Below, piece by piece: positions 1 to 8,300 of a DNA stretch of 64,000 bases. This DNA comes from Nocardia sp. alder85J (GTDB taxonomy: Bacteria; Actinomycetota; Actinomycetes; Mycobacteriales; Mycobacteriaceae). Positions within the stretch are counted from its first letter, which is position 1. Each line of letters starts with the position of its first letter. A program made the position numbers and the translations under genes. Location of the stretch: contig NZ_JAIUCZ020000007.1 in NCBI RefSeq assembly GCF_020176955.2, forward strand, positions 1 to 64,000, read 5' to 3'. Under the pieces are notes generated by a model. That model did not search any database and was not told the origin of the DNA. It was given only the letters and a program-made list of their open reading frames with translations.

Positions 1-160
1 TTAGGCCCAGCCAGAGGGAATCGAACCCCTCCCCAGAATTCGATCCATCCCAAAATTACCCCAAACTTTCACAGTGACCACACGTGATCCCCCGTGAACA
101 GCCGTGCAACGGATATCGACATAGACGCAGGTGGACCTGCCACCGTGACTCGCCGTGAAC

Positions 161-214
161 AGTCGTGAACACCGAAAAACCCCGAACCCACAACAGCGGG
201 TTCGGGGTTCAAGT
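161..214 (+). repeat. Direct repeat containing hairpin, copy 1
   Basis: About 54 bases starting AGTCGTGAACAC match 1785-1840 with only a few differences, including the whole left arm and loop of the hairpin. The copies flank the lipoprotein and AbrB-remnant segment. The repeat could be a duplicated terminator or a short recombination site. Confidence 0.55.
180..207. terminator. Perfect 10-bp hairpin, factor-independent terminator candidate (copy 1)
   Basis: CCCCGAACCC at 180-189 pairs perfectly with GGGTTCGGGG at 198-207 across the 8-nt loop ACAACAGC. There is an A run just upstream and no T run downstream, as is common for actinomycete hairpin terminators. The block from about 161 to 214 is repeated almost exactly at 1785-1840. 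Confidence 0.5.
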
Positions 215-433
215 CCCTCGGCGATCACGCACTTACTCGACCACCTACAACTGGTAATCCGCTTCGATCACCAACCGACCACGCGAAAACGGCAGGTCGT
301 CCCCGTTCCCATGTTCGACACGCCCCGCCCAGGGCGCGAACCTGCGACGGCTCGCCCACTGGCATGGGCCATGCAAATCCCTTGTCAGAGCGCCCATCGA
401 GGGTGTTCGATGGAGCTCGATCACGTTCTCGCC

Positions 434-480
434 TCACGGGTGGCGGACGTGGGGGTTCAAGTCCCCCCTCGCGCACCAGG
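434..480 (+). other. tRNA 3'-end fragment, candidate attachment site
   Basis: This stretch reads as the 3' third of a tRNA: a T arm with a perfect GGGGG/CCCCC stem around the loop TTCAAGT, then a seven-base 3' acceptor strand CTCGCGC, discriminator A and an encoded CCA ending near 479. No matching 5' acceptor strand (GCGCGAG) lies in the 75 bases upstream, so this is not a full gene. Isolated tRNA 3' ends are what integrases of phages and ICEs leave at one end of an insertion. The broken genes to the right fit a decayed mobile element, but no integrase is visible. The tRNA isotype cannot be named. Confidence 0.5.
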
Positions 481-647
481 TTTCGGCATTCGTGAGTTTC
501 CCGCACGAGCGTGTTCGAGGGCGCTCGAACACGGTGAGGAGACCCGATGCAGTGCGTCTACCTGCGTAATTTTCCGGCATTCGTGCCGATCGCGGCGCGG
601 TTTCCAGCACGGGTGACCGTGGGTGTGCCGTGCCCGGCGGTGCGACG

Positions 648-1191
648 ATGATCGCGCCGATCGAGCCACCGTCGTCCCCGGCGGCCGGGCCACTGTCCTC
701 GCCTGCCTCGGCGCCCGTGCCACCGGCGCGCACGCCGGTCCCGGTGTATGTGCGACCACCGATGACCGGAGCCGATGTGCTGTTCGGGATCTCGACAGTC
801 GGCGAAGCCGGGGCGCGTCGTGGACCGGACCCTCATGAAGAAACTCGGCTGGGGACCGGAGACCCGCTTGCGGGTCCGCGTCGCCGAGTCCGGGGTGCTG
901 GCCCGTGGAACGGGACCCCGACGGCCCGGTGACCGTGCGCGCCAGTGGCTGTTTCGCCGTCCCCTACCGGATCCGCCGGCGGGTGAACCTGTTCGCCGGT
1001 GACCGGGTCCTGCTGCTGGGCCGCGTCACCCGCGACCGGCTCGCCGTACACCCGCCCGCGGCGATCGACACCCTGTTCACCACCAGCTTCGACCTCCTCA
1101 TCGGCTGGCAGAGATCAACCAGGCCATCGTCGACACCAGCGACGACCCCGAACTGGCCGGACACGACGATGCCGCGGTAGGAAGCAAATGA
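648..1191 (+). pseudogene. AbrB/MazE-like DNA-binding protein, multiply frameshifted
   Basis: Three reading frames in succession give one continuous protein: a proline-rich N terminus ending ADVLFGISTV (to about 805), then VDRTLMKKLGWGPETRLRV (about 815-880), then PVTVRASGCFAVPYRIRRR through DTLFTTSFDLLIG (about 905-1105). A fourth shift from 1108 reads AEINQAIVDTSDDPELAGH and stops at 1191. The central part resembles AbrB/SpoVT-type swapped-hairpin proteins, which often accompany actinomycete integrative elements. Three frameshifts make a working product very unlikely. The stop overlaps the start of the lipoprotein gene by ATGA, so the two were once translationally coupled. Confidence 0.6.
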
Positions 1192-1763
1192 TGACGGTGA
1201 TCAAATTACATATCCACTCGGTACTCGCGATGATCGGTATAGCGCTGATCCTGTTCGGCACCTCGACGGCATGCAGCGACAGCAAGGGAGTACAGGTGAG
1301 TACATCGTTGACCGAATCCACGGCCAGGGACAGGATCATCACCTATTTCGCGGAGACCTTGCAGTCTCTTCCTTCCGGTGTGCGGCTGTCGTTGACACCG
1401 GACAATCGCGATCTGAGCGTTCTCGATCCCGGGTTCACCGTCCCCTGCAACGACAGAAGCGGAGACACCAGCGGTCCGGTTCAGGAGCAGATCTTGTACT
1501 GGCTGGTCGGTGTCCCCGCCGGGCAGACGTCACACTACTTCGCGCTGATCCGCGACATCTGGGCCGGTAAGGGATACCGGCTCACATCGCCGCCGGACGC
1601 GAAACCCGCGACCGTCGTCACACCGGAGGGATACAGCTTGGCCGTCCAGGACGCGAGCAAAGGAGACGGCTCGTTGAGCCTGTCGGCCGGATCACCGTGC
1701 TTCCCCGAAAACGCCAAGGGCACAACAACACCACAGCCGACCGTGATCGACCGCCCAGCATGA
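1188..1763 (+). CDS. Putative lipoprotein, hypothetical
   Basis: A 191-aa protein beginning MMTVIKLHIHSV with a hydrophobic stretch (IGIALILFGTST) followed by Ala-Cys, which reads as a lipoprotein signal with the modified cysteine near residue 31. The mature part is about 160 residues, with two further cysteines near the middle and end that could form a disulfide. The start is set by AGGAAG just upstream and by the ATGA overlap with the decayed AbrB-like gene. I do not recognise the family; it resembles the small Nocardia/Mycobacterium lipoproteins found next to mobile-element cargo. Confidence 0.6.
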   Translation: MMTVIKLHIHSVLAMIGIALILFGTSTACSDSKGVQVSTSLTESTARDRIITYFAETLQSLPSGVRLSLTPDNRDLSVLDPGFTVPCNDRSGDTSGPVQEQILYWLVGVPAGQTSHYFALIRDIWAGKGYRLTSPPDAKPATVVTPEGYSLAVQDASKGDGSLSLSAGSPCFPENAKGTTTPQPTVIDRPA

Positions 1764-1784
1764 TCACGGCACAAGTCCCGGGCC

Positions 1785-1840
1785 AGTCGTGAACACGGAA
1801 AAACCCCGAACCCACAACAGCGGGCCCGGGGTTCATGCTC
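1785..1840 (+). repeat. Direct repeat containing hairpin, copy 2
   Basis: Near-identical partner of 161-214. The right hairpin arm has drifted (TT to CC), which weakens the stem slightly. Sequence after the repeat differs between the copies. Confidence 0.55.
1804..1831. terminator. Hairpin terminator candidate (copy 2)
   Basis: CCCCGAACCC (1804-1813), the same ACAACAGC loop as copy 1, then GGGCCCGGGG (1822-1831). Eight of ten pairs remain. It lies 40 bp after the lipoprotein stop, so it probably ends that transcript. Confidence 0.5.
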
Positions 1841-1849
1841 CGGCGGCAT

Positions 1850-1994
1850 CACCGCCACGACAAGCCTGGCCGGAGCCCTCGGCACGCTCGCGGGCGCCGA
1901 AGGCGCCGGGACACCCGTTCTCGACGAGGGCGGGCAGATGGTGGGCTGGCTCACCCACCGCGCCGTCCCCGCCGCGATCCAAACACCCACCTGA
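1850..1994 (+). pseudogene. 3' remnant of a CBS-domain protein (ClC chloride-channel type)
   Basis: An open frame without a start reads SLAGALGTLAGAEGAGTPVLDE, GGQMVGWLTHRAVPAA and then stops at 1992-1994. The V-L-D-E-x-G-x-x-V-G-W-L-T-H-R pattern is the end of a CBS domain as found at the C terminus of ClC-type chloride channels. Everything 5' of it is missing, and the hairpin repeat abuts its broken end. Family assignment is tentative because only about 45 residues remain. Confidence 0.4.
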
Positions 1995-2074
1995 CATTTC
2001 GCCGACCGGCACCGGCACGATGCCCGCGCGGCGCAAGCGGACGCACCGCGCGGACATCACGGTCGCCGAGAAGC

Positions 2075-2773
2075 TCAGGCCCGCCGGAAGCAGCCCAGCC
2101 ACGCATCGATGTGCACGGCGCCGTCGTCCGGCGGCAGGACCGTGGCCATCGCCGACTTCTCCATCGACACCGTCTGCCAGCCGTCGGCGAATCCTTCGGT
2201 CAATTCGTCGGCCCGCTTCCGGGGAATCGCGGCACGCAGCGATTCCACCTCGGCCTCGTCACGGCCGACCTGCGACATCGCGGCGCCGAAGCGGCTGTGC
2301 ATTTCCCGTGATCCGTCCTCGCTGACGGCCAGCAGATACACCCGGGCGCCCGGGCGGGTCGCCCGGTGCAGCGCGGCCGCATATCGGCGCAGCGTAGGCC
2401 CGTCGAAAATATGGGCCAGCGCCGAATCGACGACGACATCGAATCGGCCTGCGTACGCATCCAGGGCGAGAATATCCGCGATCTCGAAAATCGCCCCGAG
2501 ACGGCGGTCCGCTGCTTTGTGACGTGCCGACTCGATCGCTGTCGGCGCCGAATCCAGGCCGGTGACCTCGTAACCGCAACCGGATAAATACAACGCGTTC
2601 TCTCCGGTACCGCAGCCCGCGTCCAGAATGTGCCCATCGAGGCCGTCCGACCGCTCGACCTCGATGAAAGCCGGTTGTGGCGCGCCGATGTCCCACGGCG
2701 CGACGAATGGCCCCTCACCTCGGTACACCGCATCGAAATTCAATTCCGGGAAGTATGTCGACGTGTTGTCCAT
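2075..2773 (-). CDS. Class I SAM-dependent methyltransferase
   Basis: 232 aa. Motif I HILDAGCGTGENALYLSG (about residues 48-65) binds S-adenosylmethionine; ITGLD-type motif II (EVTGLDSAPTAIE) and FDVVVDSALAHIF (motif IV region) follow in the right order for a Rossmann-fold methyltransferase. It probably acts on a small molecule in the cytoplasm; the substrate cannot be told from sequence. It stands alone on the - strand between gene remnants. The C-terminal tryptophan-rich segment (HIDAWLGCFRRA) is intact, so the gene looks full length. Confidence 0.75.
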   Translation of the reverse strand: MDNTSTYFPELNFDAVYRGEGPFVAPWDIGAPQPAFIEVERSDGLDGHILDAGCGTGENALYLSGCGYEVTGLDSAPTAIESARHKAADRRLGAIFEIADILALDAYAGRFDVVVDSALAHIFDGPTLRRYAAALHRATRPGARVYLLAVSEDGSREMHSRFGAAMSQVGRDEAEVESLRAAIPRKRADELTEGFADGWQTVSMEKSAMATVLPPDDGAVHIDAWLGCFRRA

Positions 2774-2886
2774 ATACCCATTCTCACGAGACCACGACGC
2801 GGCGAGCCGATATCGGAAAACCAGCTTCCAACTGTGATCCGAGGCCCATCCGCCGACAGTGTGGGCTACGAACGTCGTGAGGGTGG

Positions 2887-3093
2887 ATGCAGTACTGGAT
2901 CACCGGGCGGCCCTGGCACGGCACCCAACTGCCCTACTCCGACCGCTGGGGACCGACCGACGTCCACGGTGACATCGCCACCAGATACGGCCCACCCCCC
3001 GAAGGCGCGGTCATCGCCATGATGCAACACCAGGCACGCCTGGCCGGCGCCACCGACTGGCTGCCCGCCGCCACCGCCATGGCCGTCGTCGCC
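2887..3093 (+). pseudogene. Unrecognised gene fragment
   Basis: The frame beginning MQYWITGRPWHGTQLPYSD and running to WLPAATAMAVV has ordinary protein composition, but after about 3093 it runs into the antisense of the maleylpyruvate-isomerase-like remnant, so its true 3' end has been lost. I do not recognise the family. It is reported as a truncated coding fragment at a deletion junction. Confidence 0.3.
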
Positions 3094-3326
3094 CCCGGCG
3101 CGTCCAGGTCGACCTCGGCGGCGCCTGTGCGGCCGAACAAATACAGCAGCACTTCGCCGGGCGGCCCGGTGAGGCGCACCGACGGTTCTCCACGGCGCGC
3201 CCGGACGACCTCCGGCGTACCGGACCGGGCCAGCTCGAGACCCCTACCGCGCAACCGCCGGGTGAGAAACCACAGCGCCCGACCCACCACGTACCAGAGC
3301 GCGGCATCCCTCGCGGCCGAATTCAC
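3094..3326 (-). pseudogene. C-terminal remnant of a mycothiol-dependent maleylpyruvate isomerase/DinB-like protein
   Basis: On the - strand the residues ARDAALWYVVGRALWFLTRR, EPSVRLTGPPGEVLLYLFGR and TGAAEVDLDAP match the conserved C terminus of TIGR03085-type (MDMPI-like) metal-binding proteins. The N-terminal four-helix DinB part and its metal-binding histidines are absent, and after position 3094 the frame leaves the family. It is a 5'-truncated fragment joined to an unrelated + strand fragment. Confidence 0.5.
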
Positions 3327-3338
3327 CCGTGGCCCGGG

Positions 3339-3839
3339 TCAGCCGCGGCGGACCGCCATCTCCTGAACCAGTTCGTACGGCCCGCCGCCGACGGACCGGT
3401 AACCCGACCAGTGGAAGGAATCGCCGGTGATGTCGGTGAAGACCCATCGGAGCGCGACTCCGTGCTGGGTGTGACCGAGCAGTTCCACGCCGTCGTCGGC
3501 GGGCGAGGCGGTGAGAGTCACGTACGTACCCGAGTGCGGGTCGAGCCACCAGGCGTACCAGCGGTCCTCGCGCTCGTCGTAGCAGCGCACCGTCGTCCCC
3601 GGATAGCGGCCGGGTGCGCTGGGACAGTTCAGCACGTCCTGGACGGCTCGCCCGCCCAGTGACCAGGCGAAGTCCCATGTTCCGTCGAAGCTGGACCAGC
3701 GTCCCGCTTCGTCGCGCAGCCGGTTCACCACTCGCCAGTGACCGATCAGTCGCCCGAACAGGGCCATCTCGGTGGCCACCTGTGGATCCGGACCATCGGC
3801 GAGCAGGCCCGGCAGTCCCGCATACGTATTGCTCTGCAT
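3339..3839 (-). CDS. DUF1579-like hypothetical protein
   Basis: 166 aa. The segment FGRLIGHWRVVNRLRDEAG, then WDFAWSLGGRAVQDV and DERE-DRWYAWWLDPHSGTY, has the beta-barrel pattern of DUF1579/lipocalin-like proteins that carry a G-x-W-x-V opening motif. The function is unknown; such proteins may bind small ligands. It is divergent from the CGNR regulator at 3933, with 93 bp between them that include an AT-rich dyad, so the regulator may control it. Confidence 0.6.
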   Translation of the reverse strand: MQSNTYAGLPGLLADGPDPQVATEMALFGRLIGHWRVVNRLRDEAGRWSSFDGTWDFAWSLGGRAVQDVLNCPSAPGRYPGTTVRCYDEREDRWYAWWLDPHSGTYVTLTASPADDGVELLGHTQHGVALRWVFTDITGDSFHWSGYRSVGGGPYELVQEMAVRRG

Positions 3840-3854
3840 CGATTCATCCGTAGT

Positions 3855-3880
3855 CAGTAGTTAAAATGGTTTAATAACTG
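3855..3880. promoter_or_regulatory. AT-rich imperfect dyad, operator candidate
   Basis: CAGTAGTTA (3855-3863) and TAATAACTG (3872-3880) form a 7/9 inverted repeat in the only AT-rich patch between the divergent genes at 3839 (-) and 3933 (+). The position suits an operator for the CGNR regulator or overlapping promoters. This is inference from layout only. Confidence 0.35.
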
Positions 3881-3932
3881 ACGAGTGTAGGAGTGCGGAC
3901 GGGACAGGGCAACCCACGTCGAGGAGGCTGAT

Positions 3933-4481
3933 GTGGTGGTGACGGATCTGGATCTGGCAGTGGAACTCGTGAACACGGTGTATCCGCTGGCCACCCCGCC
4001 CGACCGGCTGACCGGGGTGGAGCATTTCCGCGGCATTCTGCGCGATGTGGGCGATCACACCCTGGCCGGTCAGCTCGCCGACACCGATCTGACCGCCCTG
4101 CGGGACCTGCGAGCCCGGGTTCGCGCGGTGTTCGCCGCCGACACCGCACCGGCGGCGGCCACCGCGGCGAACGCCGTGTTGCAGGACGGCGGCCGCGCGC
4201 CGCGCATGGTCGCGGCACCGGACGGCACCCTCCGGCTGGACTGGGTCGGTGAGGCCCGCGGCCTCACCGCGCTGGCCGCCAGGCTGGCGGCTGCACTGAC
4301 CGGCCACCTGACGACGCACGGTCTCGGCAGGCTCGGGGTCTGCGCGGCGGCCCCCTGCGACTGCGTGTTCGTCGATCGCACTCGTCCCGGAACCCGGAAA
4401 TACTGCTGCGACGCCTGCAACGACCGCGCGGCTGCCGGGCACTACCGCCGCAGACGGTCGGCCGTACCACGCCGGCCCTGA
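3933..4481 (+). CDS. CGNR zinc-finger domain regulator (ABATE N-terminal domain)
   Basis: 182 aa. The N terminus DLAVELVNTVYP is typical of the ABATE stress-sensing domain. The C terminus carries the treble-clef CGNR-type finger: LGVCAAAPCDCVFVDRTRP then RKYCCDACNDRAAAGHYRRR, with CxxxxC and CCxxC cysteines and a C-N-D-R variant of C-G-N-R. Such proteins are predicted transcription regulators. GTG at 3933 is chosen because the ATG at 3931 is out of frame and GAGGAGG lies just upstream. It is probably autoregulated or controls the divergent DUF1579-like gene. Confidence 0.75.
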   Translation: MVVTDLDLAVELVNTVYPLATPPDRLTGVEHFRGILRDVGDHTLAGQLADTDLTALRDLRARVRAVFAADTAPAAATAANAVLQDGGRAPRMVAAPDGTLRLDWVGEARGLTALAARLAAALTGHLTTHGLGRLGVCAAAPCDCVFVDRTRPGTRKYCCDACNDRAAAGHYRRRRSAVPRRP

Positions 4482-4634
4482 CGGCCGGATGCCCACCGGC
4501 GGATCGGCGTCAGCATGAGCGCACGGCCGGACAGGCCCCTGTGCTCGATGGCCAGGGCCTCGGCGAGGTGGCGGACCGGTGTGGCGGCGTCGAGGATGTC
4601 GCTCAGCCAGCGGGCGACCAGATCGCCGCCCCCG

Positions 4635-4850
4635 CTGCCGAACGGGGTTGACCACGTGCCCGCCGCACCCCGTGTGCCGTCGCGGGCAGATCATGCGTTC
4701 CACCTGGGTCGGTGCGGGCAGGCCGTAGCCGTGGACGTCGGCGTCGACGACTCCGACGCGCAGACCGCGTGCTCCCAGCGTGACCGCGAGAGTGACTGTC
4801 ACGCTGGATTTTCCGACGTCGCCCTTGCCGGATGCGATGCAGTAGAAGCG
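4635..4850 (-). pseudogene. Decayed Mrp/NBP35-type Fe-S carrier ATPase fragment
   Basis: The - strand reads YCIASGKGDVGKSSVTVTLA, then VDADVHGYGLPAPTQVERMI, matching the Walker A and switch regions of Mrp/ApbC P-loop ATPases. The deviant Walker motif normally reads SGKGGVGKSS; here one Gly is Asp. About eight residues are missing after VHGY, and the frame breaks after MICP. No start and no cysteine pair of the C-terminal CxxC remain. It is a non-functional remnant. Confidence 0.5.
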
Positions 4851-4863
4851 CGTTCGCGAGCCC

Positions 4864-5215
4864 GGCTGCGCGCTGGCCGGTCTGCTGGTCCCCAACGACG
4901 AAAAACAGGCCGTCGACGACATGGACCGGGTTTTGGACGGACCCGGCCTGGTCGAGGTTCTCATCTATCTGACCGACATCGACCCCGGTATGCCCGCCGC
5001 ACTGCTCGAGGAAACCGGCGCCGCGACTACCCGCGCTCCTGTCCAGCCGGGCCGACCAGCACGCCGGCGTGATGTTTCCGGCCACGGTGCAACTGATCCG
5101 CCACGCCCGAACCCTGCACCGCCGCGACCTGCTCACCGACCTCGACCAGGAACTGCACCCCGACATCCGCGCCGAGGTCCTCACGCGCCTGTGCAAAGCA
5201 TCGCGGCTGCCCAGG
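4864..5215 (+). pseudogene. Frameshifted fragment of unknown gene
   Basis: Two + strand frames join into one protein-like segment: LVPNDEKQAVDDMDRVLDGP, GLVEVLIYLTDIDPGMPAAL, LEETGAATTR (to about 5030), and after a shift MFPATVQLIRHARTLHRR, DLLTDLDQELHPDIRAEVLT (5069-5190). The family is not recognised. It abuts the Mrp remnant on the other strand, so both are probably deletion leftovers. Confidence 0.3.
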
Positions 5216-5316
5216 ATACCGCCATATCGGCCCACTCCTGCACGAACCTACTCGAATCTCGGATGCGTGGAATATGGAACGGCAATAAATCACCACCGGA
5301 TAGAGTGGAAACCAGA

Positions 5317-8300
5317 TCAGATATCGGATACGCTCCGGCGTACCACTTCGGCCGCCAGTTCGGCGCGATTCGATACCCCGGTCTTGATGAATATGCGGGC
5401 CAGATGCGTTTTGACGGTCGCTCGCGAGACGAAGATCCGCTGCGCAATCTCGGGATTGGTATGCCCGTCGGCAACGAGCCGGGCAATCAGGAGTTCGGTA
5501 GAGGTCAGGCCGGCCCAGCTACCCGCTCCCTGGGCCCGCGGGCCGCGGCCCCGCAACGCATAGGCGATCGCATTCGCCAAGGTCAGCCCGCCGCCTTCCG
5601 ACAGGGCGGCACGCAATTCCGCCCGGTCGAGTGCGGCGAGAAGCTGAACTCTGTCGGCTCGCCAGCGCAGCCGGTCGAGAGATGTGCGGCGTGCTCCGAG
5701 GCTGCGGCGGGCGGCCGTCGCGGCTCCGAAAAGCCTGGCGCCCCGCAATGAGTCGCCTTCTGCGACATATATGCCGGCGAGTCGCTCGAGCCCACTGATC
5801 GCCTCCAGCGGGTGTCCACCGTCGCGATACACCGCCAATGCGGAACACACCATTTCGCGGGCCTTGTTCACGTCTCCATCCATACGAGCCACCGCCGCGC
5901 GAAGCAGGTCCGCGCAGGCCGACATCCACCTGTTGTCGAGCGCCCGCGCACAGCGATCCACCGTATCCAGCAACAACCGCGCCTCGGTCGATCTGCCTTG
6001 CAGGACAGCGATATCGGCCAGTTCGAGGGCTATGTCGCCCTCCAGCCCGACGCGAAAGCTCCGGCGCGCCATGACCGCTGCGGCCTCGAAATGGTCCCTC
6101 GATCTTCCCAGTTCGCCTGCGGCGCTCGCGTGTTTCCCCAGGGCCACGTCCACGAACATGGTGACGAAGGGGCTCCGGCCGTACCTACGGGATTCGGCGT
6201 CGAACTCGGCCAGGCCACGCCCCGCCTCCCGGAGGAGGCCGCGGCGAATGTCGATCTCGGTGCTGTGCACAGCGATCTGGGCACGGCAGACCGGATCACC
6301 CAGGGCCGCGGCCAACCCCGCTCCCCGAGTCGCGGCGGCCGCGGCGGCCGTCAGGTCGCCGCCGCGCAATTCGACAATCGAGATCACGAGATAATGCCAG
6401 CAGACGAGGAACTGGTTCGAGCCGTACTGCTCGATGATCGCCTCGACCGCAGCGAGGCCGGCCCGCGCCTGTTCCAACTCCGATTGCGCGGACCAGGCCA
6501 GGGCGATATGTCCCAGCGCCTGAACCAGGCACCAGGGGTCGTCCACCTGACGCGCCAATTCGGCGCTCTCGGTGAGATGGCGGTGAGCGCCGGCGGGATC
6601 TCGGGTCGACTCGATTCCGCCGAGCACCTCCAGTGCGCGCGCGACCGCCCGCAGATCACCGGCCTGCCGTGCCGCGAACTCCGCGATGTGCGCGTGCTCG
6701 GTCGCGGTCCTGATATCGCCGGAGACGAACGCGAGATAGGCCGAAGCGGCATATGCGCGGGCACGGAGCGTTCCCGGCGCGGAGTCGGCAACAGCCAGCG
6801 CGTCCGTGAAGTATCTGCGCCCCTCCGTGAAATAACCGCGAATCCCGAAGAACACGCCGAGCGCCCCGGCGATGAGACGGACAGCGTCGGACGGTCGCTT
6901 TCGCAACGCGAAGTCCAATGCCGGCCGTAGATTGCCGCGTTCATGATCGAGTGCTTTCAGCCAGCCCGCGAGGCCCTCCGGCGATCCGGCCGACACGGGA
7001 TCGTTCTCGACCATCTCGACCGTATAAGCGAGATGCCGGCTCAGTATGGTCTCGGCGTCGCCCGACTCGTGGAGTTGCTCCTCGGCGTATTGGCGGGTCA
7101 CCTCGAGTAACCGATATCTGCGCTGATCACCTCGCGCCTCGACCGACACCAGCGACTTGTGCACGAGGGAGGCCAGGACCGGTAGCGTACTCGGACCTTC
7201 CAGCGGCCCGCCGCGGCACAACCATCGGACGCCTTGCAGTGAGAAGCTACCGTGGAAGGCCGCCAGACAGCGCAGCAGTAGACGTTCGTTGTCGTCGAGA
7301 AGTGCGACACTCCACTCCACCGAGGCCCACATGGTGCGGTGCCGATCTCGTCGGCCCCGCCCGCCTCTGGTCAGCAGACCGAGGCTGTGATCGAGCGCGG
7401 CCAAGAGTTCGTGCGGGCCGAGCGCGGCGGACTGGGCTGCCGCGAGCTCGACGGCCATCGGCAGCCCGTCCAGCCGGGAGCAGATCTGCACCACCGCTTC
7501 CACATTGAACGAGTCCAGACGGAATGAAGGAGAAGCCGATCGAGCCCGGTCGATGAACAGCCGAACGGCGTCGAAAGCGATCACTTCGGACAGAGCGGCA
7601 GATCTCGGGGGCAGTTCCATCGCCGGCATCTGCCACGCCGTCTCACCTGCTACTCCGAGCGGCTCCCGGCTGGTAACGAGGAACCTCAGCTCGCTGCGCA
7701 CGGTCAACAGCTCGGCGAGAACGTCGGCGCACGACTCCAGCACGTGCTCACAGTTGTCCAGCACCACTATCGCTTTGTGCATGGTGGCGAACGACCGCAA
7801 ACGCTCCGTATCCGAAACACCCTGTTGCTCACGCAGTCCCAGCGTGGCGCATATCGTGGACAGGACGGACTGCCCCGTGGTCAGCGTGTGCAGCTCGACC
7901 CACCACGCGCCGTCCGGGCTCACGTCACCGATGGCCTCTGCCATATGGGCCGCGAGCCTGCTCTTGCCGCTGCCGCCCGGGCCGACAATGCTGACCAGCT
8001 GCGAATCGGCGAATATCCGGTGCAGGGCCGCGATCTCGCGGCGCCTGCCGACAAAGCTCGTCGGCAGCCGGTGCAATCCGACGACACCTCCGGCGCCGGC
8101 CGCCGCGCTGCTGCCCCGCAGGTCCAGATCGGGCATATGGCCGGCGGCGCAGATACCGGCCAGCAACGACGACAGCTCCGGATGCACGCTGCCGAAGTCG
8201 TCATCGGATCGCCGCAGGGCCGCGACCAGCAACTCCTTCATCCGCGCCACGGTGGTCCGGTTCAGATCCAGAACCTGCCCGAGCTCGTCCACGGTGATCC

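Noticed and set aside
1..46. Reverse-strand tRNA-like T arm (GGGGTTCGATTCCC) at the window edge
   Set aside because: The stem pairs poorly, no CCA follows and no remaining tRNA body is found; it may be a chance match or a worn fragment cut by the window.
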